Below are positions 55,358 to 61,487 of a stretch of 64,000 nucleotides of DNA, piece by piece. Source of the DNA: Promicromonospora thailandica (GTDB lineage Bacteria; Actinomycetota; Actinomycetes; Actinomycetales; Cellulomonadaceae); contig NZ_JAMTCS010000004.1 in assembly GCF_024171955.1 (NCBI RefSeq), positions 62,001 through 126,000 on the forward strand. Direction: 5' to 3'. Both the position numbers and the translations under genes were made by a program. Below the pieces are notes generated by a model. It was not told where the DNA came from, ran no database searches, and saw only the letters and a program-made list of their open reading frames with translations. Positions within the stretch are counted from its first letter, which is position 1. The number at the start of each line of letters is the position of its first letter.

Positions 55358-56866
55358 GTGGGTTGGTTCATCACCCAATCGCTCGCATTCATCGTCGTCG
55401 CGGCCCTGGTCGGCCTCGCGATCGGCATCTGGATCGGCTGGCTCGTCTGGGGCCACCGCGCCAAGGGCAAGCACACCGCGGAGAAGGAGGCGGCGCGCGG
55501 GACGGGCAGGACCGGGGGCGCCTCCGCGGAGGACTCTTCCGCGGACGGCACGGCCGCCGACGAGGCCGCGCCCGTGCAGGCCCTCGCGGTCGCGGCGGGT
55601 ACGGCGGCCGGTACGACGGCGGCGGCCGCCGCCGAGCCGTCCGACGACGACCGGACGAGCACCCGTACGGACGCCGCCGCGCAGGACGCACCGGCCGAGG
55701 AGGCGCCGGCGGCGTCGACCACGGGCGACCCGGCGGGCGACGAGGCGGCACGCGACGGCTCGGCCGAGGGCTCGACCGGGGACGCGGCGGGGACCGCGGA
55801 CGGCGACACCACGGACGGGGCGCACGCCGCCGACGCGGGCACGGTGACCGACTCCGGCACGGCGGACGTCCCCGCGGACGACACGGCGGGCGACACGGCG
55901 GAGGCGGAGGTCACGGCGGCCGAGTCTGACGTCGTCGCCGAGGCGGAGGCCGTCGCCCGCGCGGCGGCGGAGGCGAACGCCGCGGCGCAGGCGACCGATC
56001 TGGCCGCGAGCGCCGGGGCGGAGGAGACCGTCGCCTCCGACACCACCGAGGCACCCGTCGAGGCCGCGGCCGAGGCCGAGCCCCAGGACGACCTGCAGCG
56101 CATCGAGGGCATCGGCCCCAAGATCGCCGCGGCGCTGGCGGCCGCCGGCTACGGGTCCTACGCCCGCATCGCCGGCGCGACCGAGGACGAGCTGCGGCAG
56201 GCCGTCGCGAGCCAGGGCATCAAGTTCGCGCCGTCGGCGAGCACGTGGGCCGACCAGGCCCAGTACCTCGTCGACCACGACGCCGACGGCCTCCAGGAGT
56301 ACCAGGACTACCTGATCGGCGGGCAGGAGCGGCGCGCGAAGTTCAACGAGAACGTCGACTACGCCGACGTCGACGAGATCGAGGGCGCCGAGGCCAAGGC
56401 CGCCGCCCTCGCCGCCGACGAGGCGGAGGCCGCCGCGGCCGAGGCCGCCGAGCCGGAGCCCGAGCCCGAGCCGCAGGACCTCCAGCGCATCGAGGGCATC
56501 GGCCCCAAGATCGAGGCGGCGCTCAAGGCGGCCGGCTACACGACCTACGCGAAGATCGCCGCGGCGTCGGAGGCCGACCTCCGGGACGCCCTCGCCACCG
56601 CCGGCATCACGTTCGCCCCGGCGGCCACGAGCTGGGCGGACCAGGCCCAGTACCTGGTCGACGGCGACGAGGACGGCCTGCAGGAGTACCAGGACTACCT
56701 GGTCGGCGGGCAGGAGCGGCGCGCGAAGTTCGTCGAGGACGTGGACTACGCCGACGTCGACGAGATCGAGGGCGCCGAGGCCAAGGCCGCCGCCCTCGCC
56801 GCCGACGAGGCCAAGGTCGCGGACGCCGAGGGTGACACCGAGCCGCAGGCCGGGGTGAAGGCGTGA
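55358..56866 (+). CDS. Membrane-anchored protein with duplicated helix-hairpin-helix module
   Basis: 502 residues from GTG 55358 (GGAGG at 55348). One N-terminal transmembrane helix (residues about 4-28) is followed by a 210-residue Ala/Asp/Thr/Glu-rich linker. Two near-identical modules of about 125 residues (from about 243 and 372) then follow. Each begins DLQRIEGIGPKI...AAGY..YA.IA, a helix-hairpin-helix of the type seen in DNA or protein-binding folds, and continues with TWADQAQYLVD.D.DGLQEYQDYL.GGQERRAKF and YADVDEIEGAEAKAAALAADEA. It overlaps the OmpA gene (GTGA). Function unknown; a wall-spanning scaffold is possible. The preceding 222 bp show no other gene. Confidence 0.75.
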   Translation: MGWFITQSLAFIVVAALVGLAIGIWIGWLVWGHRAKGKHTAEKEAARGTGRTGGASAEDSSADGTAADEAAPVQALAVAAGTAAGTTAAAAAEPSDDDRTSTRTDAAAQDAPAEEAPAASTTGDPAGDEAARDGSAEGSTGDAAGTADGDTTDGAHAADAGTVTDSGTADVPADDTAGDTAEAEVTAAESDVVAEAEAVARAAAEANAAAQATDLAASAGAEETVASDTTEAPVEAAAEAEPQDDLQRIEGIGPKIAAALAAAGYGSYARIAGATEDELRQAVASQGIKFAPSASTWADQAQYLVDHDADGLQEYQDYLIGGQERRAKFNENVDYADVDEIEGAEAKAAALAADEAEAAAAEAAEPEPEPEPQDLQRIEGIGPKIEAALKAAGYTTYAKIAAASEADLRDALATAGITFAPAATSWADQAQYLVDGDEDGLQEYQDYLVGGQERRAKFVEDVDYADVDEIEGAEAKAAALAADEAKVADAEGDTEPQAGVKA

Positions 56867-57735
56867 ACCTGCGCGTGGTCCTGCCGCCGGTGATCGCGGT
56901 GGCGCTGGGGCTCGGCGCCATCTCGGCCGTGCAGAACACCGGTTTCCGGGAGCACATCGAGGACACGCTGACCGCGAGCTCGCAGGAGGCGCTCGCCGCG
57001 GCCGGTCTCGACGGGGTGCGGGTGGACGTCACGGGCCGCGACGCGGACGTGACGGCCGGCTCGGACGGCGACGCACTGGCGGCGGCCGACGTCGTCAGCG
57101 GCGTCACGGGCATCCGCACGGCGGTGGCGTACGGCCCGTCCGGTCTCGTGGAGGCGGACGGCGGGGCCGGCGCGAGCGACGAGTCCCTCTCGGCCGAGGA
57201 CGAAGCCGAGGCGACGGCGGAGCCGGAGCCGACCGCGGATGCCGAGCCGACCGGGGAGCCCGAGGACTCCCGTTCCGGCGACACGACCGACGCCGAGGAG
57301 ACCGCGGCCGACGGGGAGACCGACGCGACCGAGCCGCCGTCCGACGACGAGCCGAAGCGGAAGCCGACCCGCACGGAGCGCAAGGCGGCCCAGGAGGATC
57401 TCGTGGAGATCCCGAACATCACGTTCGTCACGGACAGCGCCCGGCTGACCAAGGACGGCCGGCGTGTGGTGCGGGAGGCCGCCGAGGTGCTCGAGGAGCA
57501 TCCGGAGGTCGAGGTCCGCATCGAGGGCCACACCGACTCGCTCGGCACCGAGAAGCACAACCAGCGCCTCAGCGAGCGCCGTGCGCAGGCCGTGCTCGAC
57601 CGGCTCGTGGAGCTGGGCGTGGACCCGGACCGGCTGACGTCGAAGGGCTACGGCGAGTCCGAGCCGCTCGTGGTGCCGACGACGTACGCGGACCTGGAGA
57701 AGAACCGCCGCGTGGAGTTCCTGGTCCGCCCCTGA
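56863..57735 (+). CDS. OmpA-family peptidoglycan-binding protein (ArfA-like)
   Basis: 290 residues. N-terminal membrane anchor (about 5-20), a BON-like region (about 30-90: TASSQEALAAAGLDGVRVDVTGRDADVTAG), an acidic linker, and a C-terminal OmpA domain (about 180-290) with GHTDSLGTEKHNQRLSERRAQAVLDRLVELGVDPDRLTSKGYGESEPL, the peptidoglycan diaminopimelate-binding motif. The BON plus OmpA order recalls mycobacterial ArfA. Translationally coupled to the preceding gene, so the two may form an envelope complex. Confidence 0.85.
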   Translation: MNLRVVLPPVIAVALGLGAISAVQNTGFREHIEDTLTASSQEALAAAGLDGVRVDVTGRDADVTAGSDGDALAAADVVSGVTGIRTAVAYGPSGLVEADGGAGASDESLSAEDEAEATAEPEPTADAEPTGEPEDSRSGDTTDAEETAADGETDATEPPSDDEPKRKPTRTERKAAQEDLVEIPNITFVTDSARLTKDGRRVVREAAEVLEEHPEVEVRIEGHTDSLGTEKHNQRLSERRAQAVLDRLVELGVDPDRLTSKGYGESEPLVVPTTYADLEKNRRVEFLVRP

Positions 57736-57748
57736 CCCGCTCCCCGCC

Positions 57749-57920
57749 GAGATCTGGCGTCTCCCCGCCGAGATCTGGGGTTCACGTCGAGATCTGGTCG
57801 TGCACCACCAGATCTCGGCGTCAACCCCAGATCTCGGGGGAACAGCACCAGATCTCAGCACGGCCGACCGGCGCAGGCACCAGATCTCAGCGGGGCCGAC
57901 CCGTGCGGACGCCAGATCTC
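57749..57920. repeat. Mirror-repeat array of GAGATCTGG units (3 forward, 5 reverse)
   Basis: GAGATCTGG begins at 57749, 57770 and 57789, then CCAGATCTC begins at 57808, 57827, 57848, 57880 and 57912. It lies between the convergent stops at 57735 and 57943. The unit is the same as at 40007-40254, and contexts are often CGCCGAGATCTGG. Innermost copies form a stem around CGTGCACC. No coding potential seen. Confidence 0.88.
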
Positions 57921-57942
57921 GGCGGGGTCGGTAACCAGAGAC

Positions 57943-58710
57943 TCAGGACCAGCGGCCCAGGCGGGCGCTGAGGAGCGCGATCGCCACCGGGCCCGCCGTC
58001 GACGTGCGCAGCACGTGCGGGCCGAGGCGCGCCGTGACCGCCCCCGCCTCTGTGAGCGCCGCGACCTCACCGTCCGAGATCCCGCCCTCGGGGCCCACCA
58101 CGACGAGCAGCTCCCCCGCCTCGGGCAGGGGCACGTCGGCGAGCGGCGTGGACGCCTCCTCGTGCAGCACGGTGACCACGCCGCCCGCCTCGACCACCTC
58201 ACGCGCCCGCGCGGCGAGCTGCTTGGTGCTCAGCGCCGTGCCGACGGACGGCATCCGCGCGCGGCGCGCCTGCTTCGTGGCGGCGCGCACCGTGCTGACC
58301 CAGCGCGCCCGTGACCGGGCGGCGCGGTCTCCGCGCCAGACCACCACGGAGCGTTCGGCCTGCCAGGGCAGGACGGCGTCCGCCCCGACCTCGGTGGCCG
58401 CCTCGATCGCCATCTCGTCGCGGTCGCCCTTGGCGAGCGCCTGCACGAGCGTGACGACGACGGCGGGCTCCGGCTCCACCTCGACGTCCTCGACCCGCAG
58501 GTGCACACCGGCTCCGTCGACCGACTCGACGACGGTCCGCAGGCGCACGCCCGCGCCGTCGACCACGTCGATGCGCTCGCCCGGCCCGCGGCGCTGGACC
58601 ACGCCGGCGTGCCGGCCCTCCGCGCCGTCGAGCACGTAGACCGAACCGGGCGCGTACCCCGCCAGCGGGTGGGCGACGGACGCGTCCGCGAGAAAGACCG
58701 GTGCGCTCAT
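57943..58710 (-). CDS. rsmE: 16S rRNA (uracil1498-N3)-methyltransferase
   Basis: 255-residue SPOUT methyltransferase. LVQALAKGDRDEMAIEAATEVGADAVLPW, RAATKQARRARMP and LLVVVGPEGGISDGEVAALTEAGA...LGPHVLRTSTAGPVAIALL form the knotted SAM site. ATG 58710. Ten bases separate it from dnaJ2, and the group hrcA-dnaJ2-rsmE is probably one transcript. Confidence 0.94.
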   Translation of the reverse strand: MSAPVFLADASVAHPLAGYAPGSVYVLDGAEGRHAGVVQRRGPGERIDVVDGAGVRLRTVVESVDGAGVHLRVEDVEVEPEPAVVVTLVQALAKGDRDEMAIEAATEVGADAVLPWQAERSVVVWRGDRAARSRARWVSTVRAATKQARRARMPSVGTALSTKQLAARAREVVEAGGVVTVLHEEASTPLADVPLPEAGELLVVVGPEGGISDGEVAALTEAGAVTARLGPHVLRTSTAGPVAIALLSARLGRWS

Positions 58711-58720
58711 GGGTCCGCGG

Positions 58721-59842
58721 TCAGCGGCCGCTGAGCTTGTCGCGCAGGCGCGAGAACACGCCGCCCTGCACCGACGCGAGCCGCGACTCGGGGCGTTCCT
58801 CGCCGCGCAGCGTCGCGAGCTGCTGCAGCAGCGCGGTCTGCTCCTCGTCGAGGGCCGTGGGCACCTGGACCTCGATGTGCACGTTGAGGTCGCCGCGTCC
58901 CGCGGAGTGCAGGTGGCCCACGCCGAGCCCCTTGAGCGTCACGACCTGGCCGGGCTGCGTGCCGGGGCGCAGGTCGATCTCCTGGAGCCCGTCCAGGGTG
59001 TCGAGCTCGAGGACGGTGCCGAGCGCGGCCGCCGTCATCGGCACCTGCAGGGTGCAGTGCAGCTCGTCGCCGCGCCGCACGAACGTGTCGTGGGCGCGCT
59101 CGCGGATCTCGACGTACAGGTCGCCGGCGGGGCCGCCGCCGGGGCCCACCTCACCCTGCGCGGAGAGCTTGATGCGCGTGCCGGTGTCGACGCCCGCGGG
59201 CACGTTGACGGCGATGGTGCGGCGCGACCGCACGCGGCCCTCGCCCGCGCAGTCGGTGCACGGCTCGGGGATGACGGTGCCGAAGCCGCCGCAGGCGGAG
59301 CACGGCTGGTTCGTCATGACCTGGCCCAGGAACGAGCGGGCCACGCGCTGCACCGAGCCGCGCCCGTGGCAGACGTCGCACGTGCGGGCGTGCGTACCCG
59401 GCCGAGCGCCGTCGCCGCCACAGGTGTTGCACACCACGGCGGTGTCCACCTGGATCTCGCGCTTGGCGCCGAACACGGCCTCGCCGAGCTCGATGTCGAG
59501 GCGCACCAGCGCGTCGTTGCCGCGCCGTGCGCGCGGGACGGGGCCCGAGGGCTGACCGCCGCCGAAGAACGTCTCGAAGATGTCCTGGAAGCCGAACCCG
59601 GCCCCGAACCCGCCGCCGGCGCCACCGCCGGGGGCGGTGGGGTCCACGCCCATGTCGTACTGCTGGCGCTTGTCCGCGTTGGAGAGCACCTCGTAGGCGC
59701 GAGCGACGTCCTTGAACCGCTCCTCGCCCGCCTCCCCCGCCACGTCCGGGTGCAGCTCACGGGCCAGCTTGCGGTATGCCTTCTTGATCTGCTCGGGCGA
59801 GGCGTCGCGCGGGACACCGAGGATCTCGTAGTAGTCGGTCAC
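58721..59842 (-). CDS. dnaJ: Chaperone DnaJ
   Basis: 373 residues from GTG 59842. J domain with DYYEILGVPRDASPEQIKKAYRKLARELHPDV (HPD intact), a Gly/Phe-rich stretch, four zinc CxxCxGxG motifs (CNTCGGDG, CDVCHGRG, CSACGGFG, CTDCAGEG), and the client-binding C-terminus. Second-type DnaJ paired with HrcA rather than DnaK, as is common in actinobacteria. Regulated with hrcA through CIRCE. Confidence 0.95.
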   Translation of the reverse strand: MTDYYEILGVPRDASPEQIKKAYRKLARELHPDVAGEAGEERFKDVARAYEVLSNADKRQQYDMGVDPTAPGGGAGGGFGAGFGFQDIFETFFGGGQPSGPVPRARRGNDALVRLDIELGEAVFGAKREIQVDTAVVCNTCGGDGARPGTHARTCDVCHGRGSVQRVARSFLGQVMTNQPCSACGGFGTVIPEPCTDCAGEGRVRSRRTIAVNVPAGVDTGTRIKLSAQGEVGPGGGPAGDLYVEIRERAHDTFVRRGDELHCTLQVPMTAAALGTVLELDTLDGLQEIDLRPGTQPGQVVTLKGLGVGHLHSAGRGDLNVHIEVQVPTALDEEQTALLQQLATLRGEERPESRLASVQGGVFSRLRDKLSGR

Positions 59843-59874
59843 AGGTCTCTCTTCGTGATGATGAGGTGAGTTTG

Positions 59875-60894
59875 TCAGCCGGGCAGCACACGCGACAGGT
59901 AGCGCGCGACGGCGCGCACCGCGGCGATGGTCCCCGGGTAGTCCATGCGGGTGGGGCCGATCGAGCTCAGGATGGCGACGCTGTCGCCGTCCGAGGAGCC
60001 GTAGCCGGAGGTGACCACGGACGTCTCCGACAGGCCCGCCACCCGGTTCTCGTGGCCGATGCTGACGGCCACACCGGCCTCGTCGGACATCTCGGTGAGC
60101 AGGCCGAGCAGGACCACCTGCTCCTCGAGCGCCTCGAGCACGGGGCGCAGGCCCTGTTCGAACCGCATGCCGGAACGTGCCAGGTTGGCCTGGCCCGTCA
60201 GCACGATGCGTTCCTCGCTCTCCTCGGCCAGCGCCGCCGTGACGACCTCCGCGACCGCGGTGGCCAGCGCCCGCTGCTCCTCGGGCATCGCCTCCGTGAG
60301 CCGCGCGAACGCGGTGCCGATCTCGGTGAGCCGGTGGCCCGCGGCCGCCGCGTTGAAGCGGGCACGCAGGTCGCCGAGCGTCCAGTCGTCGAGGTTCACC
60401 GGCACGTCCAGGAAGCGCTGCTCCACGCGGCCCGTGTCCGTGATGACGACGACGAGGAGGCGCCCCTCCGCGGTCGGCACCAGCTCGAGGTGGCGCAGCC
60501 CGGACCGGCGCAGCGACGGGTACTGCACGACGGCGACCTGGCCCGTGAGCTGAGCGATGAGCCGCCCCGCGCGCGCCACGACGTCGTCCAGGTCGACCGC
60601 CTCGGACAGGAAGGTCTCGATGGCCCGCTTCTGGGGCACGGTCAGCGGCCGCACCTCGGCCAGCTGGTCCACGAACAGCCGGTAGCCCTTGTCCGTGGGG
60701 ATGCGCCCGGCGGAGGTGTGCGGCTGGGCGATGAGCCCGGCCTCCTCGAGGGCCGCCATGTCGTTGCGCACGGTGGCCGGGGAGACGCCGAGCTTGTGCC
60801 GCTCGGTGAGTATGCGCGAACCGACGGGCTCCCGCGTGCGGACATAGTCCTCCACGATCGCCCGCAAGACGTCGAGCCTGCGTTCCTCGCTCAT
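59875..60894 (-). CDS. hrcA: Heat-inducible transcription repressor HrcA
   Basis: 339 residues. N-terminal winged helix [23 protein letters not shown]...[43 protein letters not shown] is diagnostic. HrcA represses chaperone genes by binding CIRCE and needs GroEL for activity. I choose ATG 60894 because GGAGGT lies 8 nt upstream; a GTG at 60903 overlaps that site. 32 bp separate its stop from dnaJ. Confidence 0.95.
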   Translation of the reverse strand: MSEERRLDVLRAIVEDYVRTREPVGSRILTERHKLGVSPATVRNDMAALEEAGLIAQPHTSAGRIPTDKGYRLFVDQLAEVRPLTVPQKRAIETFLSEAVDLDDVVARAGRLIAQLTGQVAVVQYPSLRRSGLRHLELVPTAEGRLLVVVITDTGRVEQRFLDVPVNLDDWTLGDLRARFNAAAAGHRLTEIGTAFARLTEAMPEEQRALATAVAEVVTAALAEESEERIVLTGQANLARSGMRFEQGLRPVLEALEEQVVLLGLLTEMSDEAGVAVSIGHENRVAGLSETSVVTSGYGSSDGDSVAILSSIGPTRMDYPGTIAAVRAVARYLSRVLPG

Positions 60895-60951
60895 CGCGCT
60901 CACCTCCGTCCAGTAGAACGTCCAGGACCTGCGTCCGGTTTCCTGCCCGCT

Positions 60952-60978
60952 CCAGCACTCTCACCGGCCGAGTGCCAA
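60952..60978 (-). promoter_or_regulatory. CIRCE element
   Basis: On the minus strand TTGGCACTC-N9-GAGTGCTGG, close to the canonical TTAGCACTC-N9-GAGTGCTAA. It lies 58 bp before hrcA and over the predicted transcription start: a TAGGAT -10 (60983-60978) with a TTGGCG -35 (61005-61000) at 16-bp spacing. HrcA would therefore repress its own operon. Confidence 0.85.
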
Positions 60979-61090
60979 TCCTACGCGGCGCACGCCAGCC
61001 GCCAAGTCCCCGACCCGCGCTCGGCTCTCGGCGTACCCAGTGCCCACCCACCGCGGCCGTCCCGGGCCGCGCCCTGAGGCCCCGGCGCGC

Positions 61091-61119
61091 GGGTGCCTAG
61101 GGCGATGCCTTAGGCACCC
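61091..61119. promoter_or_regulatory. Hyphenated palindrome upstream of small gene
   Basis: GGGTGCCTAGGGC-GAT-GCCTTAGGCACCC forms a 13-bp arm with one mismatch. It sits about 120 bp before the ATG at 61238 and about 86 bp behind the hrcA promoter. Operator or bidirectional hairpin; no assignment. The rest of 61006-61237 shows nothing definite. Confidence 0.4.
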
Positions 61120-61237
61120 CCGCCGGCACCCGCGGACCCGCCCCGAAAGATGCGGCGACCGCCCGATCCGCCCGCCCCACCTCAGCGACGAACCTGGAGT
61201 CACTGCCGGCACGGGGCCGGCGAGGAGGAGGACCACC

Positions 61238-61423
61238 ATGTTCGGCTTTTCCGACTACACCGAGTACCGCCGGCACGAGCAGGAGCTCGACCACCGCGCC
61301 GAGCAGGCCCGCGTCGCCCGTGAGCAGCGGGACGCCGCCCGCCGGCAGGCCACCGAGCGGCGCGCCGCAGACCGCGCCGCCCGGGCCCGCACGACCCGCC
61401 CGGCCCGCGCCCGGATCGCCTGA
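61238..61423 (+). CDS. Small basic helical protein, unknown
   Basis: 61 residues, beginning MFGFSDYTEYRRHEQELDHR and continuing as a charged Arg/Ala-rich helix. A strong GGAGGAGGA ribosome site lies 7-15 nt before the ATG at 61238, which supports translation. No family recognised. Could be a small coiled or nucleic-acid-binding protein. Confidence 0.55.
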   Translation: MFGFSDYTEYRRHEQELDHRAEQARVAREQRDAARRQATERRAADRAARARTTRPARARIA

Positions 61424-61487
61424 CCCGGGCCCGGGACGAGCGGCGATGACCCGCGGACGACGGCGACCGGCATGGGACGATGACCCC

